From positions 5,479,501 to 5,543,500 of the forward strand of contig CM040094.1 of assembly GCA_022496805.1 (NCBI GenBank): a DNA stretch of 64,000 nt, given 5' to 3'. Shown here piece by piece: positions 44,029 through 54,480 of this stretch (positions are counted from its first letter, which is position 1; each line of letters starts with the position of its first letter). The position numbers were made by a program, and so were the translations under genes. The notes beneath the pieces were generated by a model. It saw only the letters and a list, made by a program, of their open reading frames with translations, did no database searches and had not been told where the DNA came from. This stretch comes from Pohlia nutans. Its lineage: Eukaryota; Streptophyta; Bryopsida; Bryales; Mniaceae.

Positions 44029-47000
44029 ATGGCGAGTCTCTTTCAGGACGAAGATGTAGCCGAAGGTAGCATTTCTGTATTCTGTTTTCTGTTTTCTGTT
44101 TTCTCGAAGCATTCTGTGTTCTGTTTTTGCATTATTGTTGAGTAAAGTAGTCACGTGCTTTCAAGAAATTATGCGTAAAGAGGTTTGCCATTGCAGAGGC
44201 TGATAAATTGAATTTTGAGAGTGCTGTGAGTGTTAATTGTTGGCACATATTTGCCACTTCCAAAAATCTACCTTAGGTGTGCATGAAAGGTTTTCTAGAA
44301 TCATGAAGTTCAATATGGTGTACTTAAAATTGGGTTAGTGTATGTTCTGTGGAAAGATGTAGCCGGAGGTAGCATTTCTGTATTCTGTATTCTGTTTTCT
44401 GTTTTCTCGAAGCATTCTGTATTCTGTTTTTACATTATTGTTGAGTAAAGTTGTCACGTGCTTTCAAGAAATTATGCGTAATGAGATTTGCCATTGCAGA
44501 GTTGAGAGAGGCTGATGAATTGAATTTTGAGAGTGCTGTGAGTGTTAATTGTTGGCGATATTTGCCACTGCCAAAAATCTACCTTAGGTGTGTATGAAAG
44601 CTTTTCTAGAATCATGAAGTTCAATATGGTGTGCTTAAAATTGGGTTAGTGTATGTTCTATGGAAAGAGGTAGCATTATATCGTCAAGCATTCTGTATTC
44701 TGTTTTTGCATTATTGTTGGGTAAAGTGGACACGTACTTTCAAGAGATTATGCGTATTGTAGATGAGATTTGCCATTGCAGAGACTGATAAATTCCATTT
44801 TGAAAGTGCTGTGAGTGTTAATTCTGAAGTATCCAGTCGGTTGGCAGATATTTGCCACTTCCAAAAATCTACCTTAGGTATGTATGATTGTATGAAAGCT
44901 TTTTCTAGAATCACTAAGTTCAATATGGTGTGCTTAAAATTGGGTCAGGAGGTGATGTCTTAGTTGCGTAGTGTAGAATCAGAGATCAGAAGTTCATTTC
45001 TCTTCATAGTTTTGATGTTTTTTGTTTTGATCCACGCAGGTTTCGATGCACCGAGGAATAGTTTGGACGAGACGAGCAGTATTGAGACTACGAAGAGCGT
45101 CAAACCCGAGGACATTCCTGTGAGTGGTGGGATTGATCATAGAAATTTTTCAATCAAGATCAAGAGAATTTGATTGATTGGCAGCCGTATTCATAACATT
45201 CTAGAGCAGTTGGCAATGTGCACCCTTCGAGTTTTGTTAGAATCAAGTCGCCGAAATATTTCAATCACTATACTATAGAACACTTGAGAATGTGGCTTTG
45301 TCGCAAAGGAATCTAGATTTTGTTTCGTGAGGGAGTTGCTCAAGCATGTGATGTGGTTGCAGTTTGGTTACGAGGTTCGCAATCCAGCGAGCGACGAGAA
45401 AAGGCGAGCGCCAAATGTTGTAGCTCGGCTCATGGGGTTGGACACCATGCCAGGCGACCGACCAAAAATGCGTGGCAAGAATGGCCAAAAGAAGCTGCGA
45501 GAGCATCCACAAGAAGCGGAGCTCCAGAAGTTTAAGAAAGAGTTCGAGGCGAACAACACGAACCGGCAACTGGAGGACAAGAAACGCAAAGTGCGCGCCA
45601 TGCTCGACAAAGCGAGGCTGGCGTTGTCGCAGGGCAAGAAAGTCGAGGAATCCAAGGAGTTTCTGGAAGCCATGGAGTTTCTGCAGTGCAACAAGGATTT
45701 CATTTTCCAGTTCCTCCAGGAGAAGCCTCACGCCGTGTTTAGTCTCGATGCTACCACAACTCGGAAACAAGAAGCAGAAACCCTAAATCCTAAGCGGAGA
45801 GGGGAACCGGGGTTCAATCCTCGCGCTCTTGCTCGTCTCTTCATGCCTTCGGATGCTTGCATAGGAAACAACGACCACAACAAGCAGAAAACCCTCAGGA
45901 CTCCAACCTCCACAACGTCAAGGTACATGCTCCCCGCATCGCCAAGAGTGCAGAGTGATAAGCCATCGAACAAAAACGGCGCTCGAGAGGAGGTTCAACA
46001 CACCAAGGCTTCTCTCAGAAAGCATGAGCATTTCAAAGACGAGTCCCGCAATTTCACTCTGACGAAGAGCCTCTCGACAGGAAAGCGAATCTCCATGATG
46101 AGACCGGATGACATGAGCGACGGCGAGGAGATTTCCACTCCCAAAACACTGCTCACTCATCCAACGGAGTCCTCTGCCACACCGCGAGCAGCAGAGACGA
46201 AGAAGAAGAAGACTTCATTGGCATCACGAAGCTCTCCACGCTCCAGCACCGAAAATCCAAAATCGCCCAAAAATGCATCACGGAGCACTGTCAACAGCCC
46301 AAGGCTCTCTCATTCTGTCAACGATTCAAACCTCACTCGGTGTCGGTCGGTGCCGAATGCGGCCTTGTTGAGAGAACAGTGTACTGTTAAGAATACCTCA
46401 CCGAAGCCTGCACAAAACGGTGCACACAGGAAACTGGGACTGTTCTCTGTTGGCAGGAAGAAGGCCACACCAACTGCAGAATCCTGCGATGCAGGCTCCA
46501 AGAATGGAAAGGATTCAAATCTGAAGGTGCGGCGGAACATTCTAGACACTGTGAAGGATGCAACCAGTGACCAGAATGGGCTCCGAAGTCCTGTCTCTGT
46601 GTTGGAGCCTCCTGAAAATTCTCTCCAGTTCAAGGACATCACAAACGGCCTTCAAGGTTTGTTTATGGTTTTTGCTTGTTGTGTCAATTTTCCCTTGAAA
46701 CTATTACATCCCCCCTGTCTGTGGGTTCTGATCTGTCACTAAAGCATAGAACTGTGAATGGTGTTGGCATCAAGCCGTGAGATTCTAATAATTGGATGCT
46801 ATTTATGTAGAAAACAATAAAGTGTCTTCCTCATTGTCTTTCTGGCCTGTGCAGATCCACTGCGAGTTCGGTCACAGCGTCCAAAATTGGATGGAAGGAG
46901 CAAAAGAGTGAGAGATAACAAGTTTGATCACACTACTAGAGGTGACTCTCATGTAAACGTTTTTTGTGATGGATTTATGAAACTTTCTGTTGAAATTTTC

Positions 47001-47758
47001 AACAACAGTGGAGTTATCCATAAAGTCACCTTGGATTTGAAGAATCAACAAAGAATTTTGCCTTATTATACTCTTATTCATTCACTCCAAACAGTTAAAA
47101 GGTGTGGAAGATCTTGGTGGTCTATCATTATTAGGTGTGACATTTTCTTAACGTTGCAGAAAGGCAGAGAGCTGAAGTCGCACACCAATCTCCAAGCTCA
47201 AACCAGACCAACGCAGAGAGACGACCAGGAACAGCAGCAGATTTCGCATTTGTTCGCGAGATTCTCGTTGCCTCGGGCTTCCACACACACGGAGGGCGTA
47301 ACATAACCCGGTGGCACTCCGCAACGCAGCCCATCAGCCACCGACTCCTTGCGAAAGTTGAATCCACCGGTACGTTTCGCAGGAGCAGCAGTAGCAGATT
47401 ACACTGGCGCAGTCTCTTCGACGCCATCAACGAGGTTCTGATTGCGAAGCTGGAACAGAGCTCGCCTGCAGCTCAGTGTTACGGGTTGCCTCTGGTGAGT
47501 GCACCAAGCTCTGCTGCAAGTGGAAGACGATTCGTGGAGGATGTGTGGAGCGAGATTCACAAGCGGCAATTCACGAGCTGTCTTGAAGGGGAGAATTTCC
47601 TCCACGGCCTGGTGGCACAGGACTTGCAGCCGACGAGCTCGTGGTTGTTGCTTCGCCGGGACGTCGATCGCATTTGCTTGCAACTGGAGAAGGCTATATG
47701 GAATGATTTGGTGGAAGAATTTTTGCTTCCTGTACATAGATCCATGGCTCTTCATTAG
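44029..47758 (+). CDS. TRM/LONGIFOLIA-type protein (730 aa, six exons)
   Basis: Exons are 44029-44065, 44782-44877, 45040-45119, 45363-46656, 46855-46941 and 47160-47758; all introns are GT-AG and the phases close to 731 codons with the stop. The start MASLFQDEDVAE was chosen because it splices in frame into the conserved GFDAPRNSLDETSS segment. Exon 4 holds APNVVARLMGLDTMP (VARLMGL at residues 91-97), the signature motif of TON1-recruiting-motif proteins, followed by a Lys/Glu-rich coiled-coil-like stretch and a long basic Ser-rich region. The last exon encodes a DUF4378-like domain (about 557-725, beginning ADFAFVREILVASGF). In plants these proteins link the TON1/PP2A complex to cortical microtubules and affect cell shape and division plane. 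Intron 1 contains decayed copies of exon 2. Confidence 0.88.
44053..44955 (+). repeat. Tandem triplication covering the exon 1 donor and exon 2 of the TRM gene
   Basis: Three units of about 300 bp share GATGTAGCCG-AG-GTAGCATTT (exon 1 end and donor; second copy donor at 44369), TTTGCCATTGCAG (acceptor) and CCAAAAATCTACCTTAG-GT (donor). The exon-like cores are 44197-44276 (80 nt, ending in an in-frame TAG), 44500-44587 (88 nt, wrong phase) and 44782-44877 (96 nt, correct phase). Only the third can be spliced productively. Confidence 0.85.
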
Positions 47759-47844
47759 GTTTACGGTTCCACCAAAATGGTTACTTATAATAGCGTGTGC
47801 ATGTAAATTAGTTTGTACAATCCAACATTGCCAACATTGCTTAA

Positions 47845-48419
47845 CCCCTAAAGGACCACGAGGCCACCACGTGGCTTCTGGAACTAGAAAGTAAGGAATT
47901 TCGAGTTGTTGGACCGTGAATTGTAAAGTGAGCAACAAAGAGACCCTAGTTCTTTTTAAGAGCAAAATTTGTGAGTACTTCTCGATCGAAATTTCATGAA
48001 GTGTGCAATTTTTGGTGATTTTTTTGAGTTGCACGGTGGGTATTTAGGCGTCACTTCAGACCCTCATATCTTTTTCTTTGCACTTCCAAATCACTTGAAA
48101 TTTTTTCCACGTTTTTAAAATGATAATTTCTACTCACAGTAAAAATTTCAGATTTTTTGGAGCACTTTTGATCAATCCGATTTCAGCATGTGTACAAAAT
48201 ACCGTGAACAAGTTCCATCAATCTTCTCAACGGTGGCATTTTCTCAAAAATTGTGCGATTTTGTTGATCTTTTTTTCATACAAAAGCTATGTAAGTCTTC
48301 TTTGATTTCAACAGTGCCGATTGTCAAAATTATCCCACACTAATGAGGAATTGAGCTTGTTATAAGAGCTAGTCAAGAAAACAAGAGCTAAGCTAAAAAC
48401 ACCCCCGGTCCTTTAGGGG
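47845..48419. mobile_element. TTAA-flanked piggyBac-like MITE (575 bp)
   Basis: TTAA (47841-47844), then CCCCTAAAGGACC; GGTCCTTTAGGGG ends at 48419 before TTAA (48420-48423). The 13-bp inverted termini are perfect. The right third matches the truncated copy at about 22600-22802. It lies 86 bp downstream of the TRM stop codon, so it may be transcribed as part of the 3' region. Confidence 0.85.
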
Positions 48420-49360
48420 TTAAGTTATCACAAATGCTCAAACGCCACCACCACAACTGATGTCAAATAAAATGTCCTTGTGATAAATACTTGAAACCAC
48501 CATTTTAGTGTACATAAGATTCTTTAGCCCTTTGTGAGTTGTACCTTGGAATAAGAATCATTGCACAAAAATCGTTTTAGCGGATTCTAGAATATTGGAC
48601 ATGTCATGAGTTTTTGCTTTCTGTACATTAGATCCATGGCTCAGATGATAGGTCCACGCACTTCGACCTCAACCGTCGGCTGAAGCTGTGGCACCGCTAT
48701 AAGCGGCACAGTGTTCTCGTTCGAAGAGTTGCGAGACGCCACAAGATGTCGCTGCGCTCCCAGATCGTCAAAAACCTTGCAGTTGTTTGCAGTCACTATT
48801 CACGGTTGTTACAGCCCTGGTTGAACTTCTAAGGCGGTATTCAAGGACTTGCCAGAAATAGCGAGCCACTCTTAGCCTTCCACGTGTATCTTCATCAACA
48901 AAGGCTACAGCAACTGGGTGCAACTTGTAGCTTCATGTGCGTGGGCCAGATCGGTTCATTTTGTCTGGAATTTGTTCCTGCTTTCTGCAGTGTGTATGCT
49001 ACACCAAAATGGTTACTTATGATAGTGTGTGCATGTAAATTAGTACGAGCATAGACATGTTGCATTGCAACAATGCACATAGGAGTACATAGAAAGGCGC
49101 TCGTTGTATTCGGCATCAATGCATGGGATGCCTCAGACATGGTATCATTCGAGTTCAGATGACAAACATTTGGGATTATAGAGGATGATACGTGTAGGAT
49201 GGAAATGTGAACGTCTTCGTGACAACGGGGTCCTGATAGATCACGTGACAATGTGTAATAAATGTACAATCCAACAATGCCACCATTGCATATTACGTAT
49301 GTTGAAACGCCACCGCCACAGCTTACGTCAAATAACATGTTCTTGTGATAATTACTTTAA

Positions 49361-49589
49361 CCTCCAAAGGACCAAGAATCCCAATTTGAGCCTCATTATT
49401 TTCAGCACTTTTGAGTAGGTCCTCTATGGACTTTTTTTGTTCAAATTTATTTGGTTTTTAACCAAACACATGCAATATACTCCATTGATTCCATTGATAT
49501 AAAGTTTGGTCCTATCTGAATTATAATTTTCACAATATGATCGACTGTGTTTGTCATTTCAAAACAGTGAATATTTGGACCTTTAGGGG
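49361..49589. mobile_element. TTAA-flanked piggyBac-like MITE, GGACC family (229 bp)
   Basis: TTAA (49357-49360), then CCTCCAAAGGACC; GGACCTTTAGGGG ends at 49589 before TTAA (49590-49593). The interior matches 18233-18463. The flanks match 50101-50130 of a neighbouring duplicate, where a single uninterrupted TTAA (50122-50125) is seen. Confidence 0.85.
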
Positions 49590-50271
49590 TTAAACCATCA
49601 TTTGTGTACAGAAGATTCTTTAGCCTTGTGAGTTGTACCTTCGAATAAGAATCATTGCATAAGAATCGTTGTAGCGGATTTTAGAATATTGAACATGCCA
49701 TGTCATTGTTGACCTAAAGCATGATGATGGAGGGTTGGGAGTCCACAAGCCCCGCCTCATGTTTTGATTTTATCTTTCATGCAATGAGAACAAAAGGTGA
49801 ACCCTGACAAGGCCTAAAGAACCTTATGTAGTACTCTAGTGTACCCAAAGTTGAACTCTCGTCGGGGTAAATTCTAGCCTAGAGTGTGCTAGAATTCTCC
49901 TACTTTGTTGACTAATTTCGTGAAAGAGTTTTTGCTTTCATTTTGTTTCGATTTGTTCTTGCCTTTTGCAAAGGTTAATGGTATACCGAAATGGTTATTT
50001 ATAATAGCATGAGCATGTAAATTAGTATGTCCAATCCAACACTACTACTAGTACACGTCACAAATGCTAAAATGTCAACACTATAATTGATGTCAAATAA
50101 TATGTTCTTGAGATAAATACTTTAAACCATACTAAATACTCTAGTTTACTCTAGTATACTCAAAAGATGAAATCTATTGTAGGGGTAAATTTTAGCCTAA
50201 AATATGCTAGACTTTTCCTACTTTGTGACTAATTCTTATGTAATGTAGGCATTTAGAGAGCAACTGCCTTT

Positions 50272-50377
50272 GGACTATAGCATCTAGTGTGAAGGGTCGA
50301 AAGGCCGAATTCTTGGTTTCTTGCAATCTAATAGGTGGAAATTGACAGCCTCTCAACCATGGTGTGAAGCAGTCCTA
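50272..50377. mobile_element. Fragment related to the 63431-63792 element
   Basis: The stretch CTAGTGTGAAGGGTCGAAAG through TTTCTTGCAATCTAATAGG to CATGGTGTGAAGCAGTCCTA matches the right end of 63431-63792 with moderate divergence. The left part of the element is missing. Confidence 0.6.
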
Positions 50378-50930
50378 AGGCCCCAAAAAAGAGTAAAAAT
50401 ATTCAGGAGATTTTGCCTAGAAGTCCAAAGATTGAGGAACTTCTCATTTTTTATGCTCCAAAATCACCAAGTGGTATGAACCGGGCTTAGGGGTAGTTCA
50501 ATGACAAAGAAGATTCCCTTACAATCACAATTGTGAAAATTTATAGAATATCATAGAAGTGTCCAGTAGCATAAATAAGAAATAACTTGCATTGTGATTC
50601 TCTTTGAGCCCATACCCTCACTCAGGAAGTGCGATCAGAACAAGTGTCGGCTTTACCTTACCTTCAACAGTTAAAGGAGAGTCGGTTCTTGGAGTTCATT
50701 TCAAGTCCAGATAAAAAGAAGCAGTAACATTGGGCATAGTGATAGGGGTCATTACAATTGAACATTCAGTTCTCACCAAGCTGCAGCTAATTACATTTCA
50801 AGCTTCGCAAACTGCTTAGAGAGTAATTTCAGAATCCAACCCCTTCTGTAGCTTCCAGCAAATTCTAGTGCACTAGCAAATTCATAATTGCAGCAGTTCA
50901 GTTTCTTTGACAGATCATCGTCTCGCTCAC

Positions 50931-51385
50931 AATTCACAGAATGTCGGCTAAAATTCAGTACATATATGGGAGGGATCCATCTTTCACATGCAAGTGCACT
51001 ATGATACAAATACAATCTAATTTTGCAATATTGGCATGAAATGGAATCGCCAACCCCCTACAATTCTTAGTTCAAGCTTCAAAAAACTACATAATAAGGA
51101 TTCCAAACAGGATTCTAGTACAAAGTGTAATTATCAGACTCCATGTGCAATGGTCTAATAAGCTGAAATCGAAAGAAAAGGAAGTAGGTAAAATGAGTGC
51201 AAAGATTCGGAATACAACTACACAAATGGACACTAGGCTGAATTCAAAAGAGAACGAGTTGATTCTAAATGAGAGTAATGCAGCTGCAAACATGGATTCT
51301 TTCTAAGCAATTAGATACACTGGAGGGATCCTTTTTCTTGTAATCCTATTCAAAACACTCCGATGAGCGTGGCAGCAGCAATTCA
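50931..51385. repeat. Tandem duplicate of the GDT1-like gene's last codons and 3' flank
   Basis: The ~455-bp unit 50931-51385 is repeated at 51386-51835. Both contain ATTCACAGAATGTCGG or a relict of it, AATGGAATCGCCAA, GACTCCATGTGCAATGGTC and AAGCAATTAGATACACTGGA. The right end of the left unit (51356-51382) preserves the codons for AAATLIGVF and the stop of the gene at 51812-52897, now detached. The rest of this region (50380-50930) shows no gene. Confidence 0.85.
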
Positions 51386-51811
51386 CAGAATGTCGGTCAA
51401 AATTCATTGCACAATGGCTGATCCTAAACTGCACATAATATGGGAGAGATCCATCTTTCACATGCAACTGTACTATGGTACACTATAATGCACTCTAATT
51501 TTGCAATATTGCATGAAATGGAATCGCCAATACCCTAAAGTTCATGGTTCAAACTTAAAAAAGACTACATAATAAGGATTCAAAAAGGATTCTAGTACAT
51601 AGCGCAATTATCAGACTCCATGTGCAATGGTCTAATAGGCTGAAATCGAAAGAGAACCTGGACGAAAGGCGCAATGAGTGCAAAGATTTGGGAATACAAA
51701 TACACAAATGGTCACTTACGTGACACTCGGCTGAATTCTAAATGAGAACAATGCAGCTGCATTCTAAGCAATTAGATACACTGGAGGAGTCCTTTTCTTG
51801 TAATCCAAGAT

Positions 51812-52897
51812 TCAAAACACGCCGATGAGCGTGGCGGCAGCAAACACAAGAAAAAGGATGCCTCCAGTGTATCCAATGACTTTCTCAGAGATGTACTGGG
51901 CAAGGAAAGCTCCACCTAGCACAGCAAGCGCAGTCGCAATGACGTGTCCCGCAATGGCGCCCGACGCAACGCCCCACGGGCTCTGCGCAGCTCCCAGCGC
52001 CACCGTCGCCAGCATGGACCGATCGCCCCACTCCGCCACAAAAATCAAGCCAAAAATCTCGCTCAAAACCTCCAGCGGCGTGGCCACTTTCTTCGTCTCG
52101 GATTTCTCCAGAAACTCCTGCGCTTCCGCCAACTCCCCCTCCTCCGAGCCCTGTTCCGTTTCCGGAGTATCCCACGCGGCCTTGATCGACCGAACTCCGA
52201 ACCAAATCAGAAGCGCCACGGCCAAGTACTCGCCAATTGGCAGCGTCGTCTGCAACTGCGCCGGCACCGTTTGAAAGATCCGTCCAATCGCGACCGAAAT
52301 CAGCGTCATGAGACTGAGCGCGCCGGTCGCGCCTAACAGCACCAAAACCCTAGAGTGACGCATCGCCAGGAGCGCGGCGATGAAGAACGTCTTGTCGCCG
52401 ATTTCCGAAACGAAAATGAGCGCGAACGCGGCGCTGAAGCCGGATTTCGCAATGGCGGCCATCAAAGCGGCCGGGCCGCCTTGGGAGAGGGTCAAGGCCA
52501 CTCCGCCGAGTGTTCCTGCTCCGACTAATGCCGCGACGCCGGCTATGGCTTGTAAAGTGGCCTTGCGCTTGGTCTCCTTGGGGAGGTTTTCCACCTCCGA
52601 GTCTTTGTTGTTTTCGTAGGAGCCTGCACTGGAGGAAGAGGAGGAGGCATTGATTTGGAGCCTGGGGACGGAGAGGTGGACGGATTTGTAACCTAGTGGC
52701 GCAATGCGGGGGGAATGCGGGAAGCGACGGAGAGGAAGAGAGCGAGGGAGATTGCACGACGAGGCAAGGCCGAGCTGGTGAGCTAGGCCAGGCGCTGTGG
52801 CCATGGCAGCAAGATGAAGCCGGGTGCTGGCTATGGCGATGGAGAAGGATTGGCTTTGCAATTGAGAGTGAAGAAGGAGAAGAAGAAGACTGAGCAA
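51812..52897 (-). CDS. Chloroplast GDT1-family (PAM71/CMT1-type) cation transporter, intronless (361 aa)
   Basis: A single exon on the minus strand. The N-terminus (about residues 1-85) is rich in Ser, Arg and Leu with few acidic residues, a likely chloroplast transit peptide; translation could begin at M1 or at M32 (MATAPGLAHQ). Two copies of the family's ExGD motif are present: SEIGDKTFFIAALLA (E165, G167, D168) and FVAEWGDRSMLA (E289, G291, D292). They sit in hydrophobic helices separated by an acidic loop (about 245-268). About six or seven membrane segments are visible. PAM71 and CMT1 move Mn2+ (and possibly Ca2+) across the thylakoid and envelope membranes for photosystem II assembly; I cannot tell which of the two this is. 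Absence of introns and the duplicated 3' end next door are unusual. Confidence 0.92.
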   Translation of the reverse strand: MLSLLLLLLHSQLQSQSFSIAIASTRLHLAAMATAPGLAHQLGLASSCNLPRSLPLRRFPHSPRIAPLGYKSVHLSVPRLQINASSSSSSAGSYENNKDSEVENLPKETKRKATLQAIAGVAALVGAGTLGGVALTLSQGGPAALMAAIAKSGFSAAFALIFVSEIGDKTFFIAALLAMRHSRVLVLLGATGALSLMTLISVAIGRIFQTVPAQLQTTLPIGEYLAVALLIWFGVRSIKAAWDTPETEQGSEEGELAEAQEFLEKSETKKVATPLEVLSEIFGLIFVAEWGDRSMLATVALGAAQSPWGVASGAIAGHVIATALAVLGGAFLAQYISEKVIGYTGGILFLVFAAATLIGVF

Positions 52898-53934
52898 TTG
52901 GAAAGAGACAGGACGAGCTGTATGCTCTTCACACTTGTAGGAAAGGAAGGAAGACAGGAGTGAGGGTGCACGTGGAGTGGTGCCTTATCCTGCACATGCA
53001 ATTGTTCTCTAAGGTAGCAACACCTAAAAGTGCCATTTTTTCAGCTCACTAACCAAATGACAACATAAAGTTGATGAGATTATAAGAAATTCAATCCAAG
53101 TTGTTTGGTAAATTCTGACAATCTGGTAGAAACACCGTCCACTTAGGTCCTCCTTCCATGTATGGGTTGCCGGTCCTCAAAGGAGGAAGCTCTACCGAAA
53201 TGGGTGAAACCAGGAGAAGTCAAGAGTATATATTTCATTTGTACCGAAATGGGTGGAGCATGGGTGGTTCTTGAGACCTCGATTCTTGTCTTCTAGTGCC
53301 TTCCACCCAACCGATCCCCACATGGAAGCCTGCCCTTAGACTACATTGAATAGTGTATTTAGTGTACCGGGACACTATTTTTAAACTTGCACATTATTTA
53401 ATTTTAGGGAGATATATTGTAGTGTCCTCATAAGAAAAAAATGAATGTAGTGTTTCAATGACCTATGGCAACTTTATAATAAATATGGCATGCCACCTCA
53501 TGTCACTCTCATTACTTTGAAAGAACATGGTACTCTCAATGAAAGTGAAGATGACAAGTGGCAAACTCCTATGTAGTGTCAAGGACAATAAAAGAGGGAG
53601 GGTAGTGGTGAAAACCACTGCTAGCCACTCTTTTAATTAACTAGCTCAACTTGTCTCGGGGATAGGTAGGGCTGGTTGGTTGGTAAAACTTTCTTGCCAT
53701 GATAAACCCACTAGCAGCACTAAGCCATGTGTATCACACCACTGCTCAAACGAGCCCAAGCAGACTCAAACCCGGACCACATAATTGTGATACAACGCCC
53801 TTCACCAACAAACCAAAGAACTCATGACTTAGTGATAACACTTAGCTAAAAACACACCTTTATACAAACTAGTACCTAACAACCATTACTTTGTTCTTGT
53901 CCTTTGTTATTGTTACTTTGCTTCGGTTACTATA

Positions 53935-54060
53935 GTGTCCATCCTCGAAAGGGGAGAGTAGTATTGTTCCAATGTCCCTTTGTCCGATGGACATCGGGTC
54001 ATTGACATTACGGACACTTTATTCACGCCGGCCTTGCAATAGGGTCGGTGTTTCTATCTA
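53935..54060 (+). mobile_element. SINE-like copy, plus strand
   Basis: The body is well preserved (GTGTCCATCCTCGAAAGGGG, GTCCGATGGACATCGGGTCA, TTCACGCCGGCCTTG) with the tail TTTCTATCTATTC. It lacks the tRNA-like head. The target duplication is not clear. Confidence 0.7.
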
Positions 54061-54139
54061 TTCAAGGACACTATTTTTCTTCACTTTTGAAAGGATTGTG
54101 GTAGAAAACATCATTTCTCTTCAAGCCATTCAATGAAGC

Positions 54140-54480
54140 GAAAAGACCCACGAGAAGACCTCACATGACGAACTAAACTAGTTGTGGGTCTTTTGGGGCA
54201 TTCTTTTCTAGTCTCACTACGATAGTAGAAACATTGCTTGAGAAGCTCCTTCATTGGTACCTTGCCGCTTCGCCACCAAAGTCAAGTCTTTTTTTTAAAA
54301 CAGTAGTGCATCTTTGTCCGGTGGGCCTTGCTTAATTATTATAACTATTCATGCCTGCCTAAAAAGAAGATCAGAGTTTTTATTTATTTAGTAAACACCG
54401 TTTATATAAACTATAGAAGCATGCTCAAAAAAGACCCACAATTAGTCTAGTTTGTCACACGGGGTTTTCTCGTGGGTCTT
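54140..54480. mobile_element. Palindromic MITE with ~53-bp arms
   Basis: AAAGACCCACGAGAAGACCT...TTGTGGGTCTTTT (54140-54193) is the imperfect reverse complement of 54427-54480. The 340-bp unit is non-coding. The outer boundary may extend to about 54514, where TTTCTACTAGTG resembles the CACTA-type terminus, but no matching left terminus or target duplication was found. Confidence 0.55.

Larger units (their letters stand above)
47716..50130. repeat. Diverged triplication of the TRM gene 3' end and downstream flank
   Basis: The final codons (TTTTTGCTTCCTGTACATAG) recur as TTTTTGCTTTCTGTACATTAG near 48614 and more weakly near 49929. The following flank (CCAAAATGGTTACTTATAAT...GCATGTAAATTAG) recurs near 49003 and 49989. 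A further segment (AAACGCCACCACCACAACTG, AAGATTCTTTAGCC, AAGAATCATTGCA) recurs near 48440-48590, 49300-49340 and 49600-49680, with a partial copy at 50070-50125. Two TTAA elements are inserted in different repeat copies. About 48650-48890 also has coding-like base composition but no frame I can join to the gene. Confidence 0.7.

Noticed and set aside
48650..48890. An extra exon of the TRM gene
   Set aside because: Composition looks coding, but the intact gene already ends with a DUF4378-like domain and a stop at 47758, and I could not find a frame and splice signals that join this segment to it.
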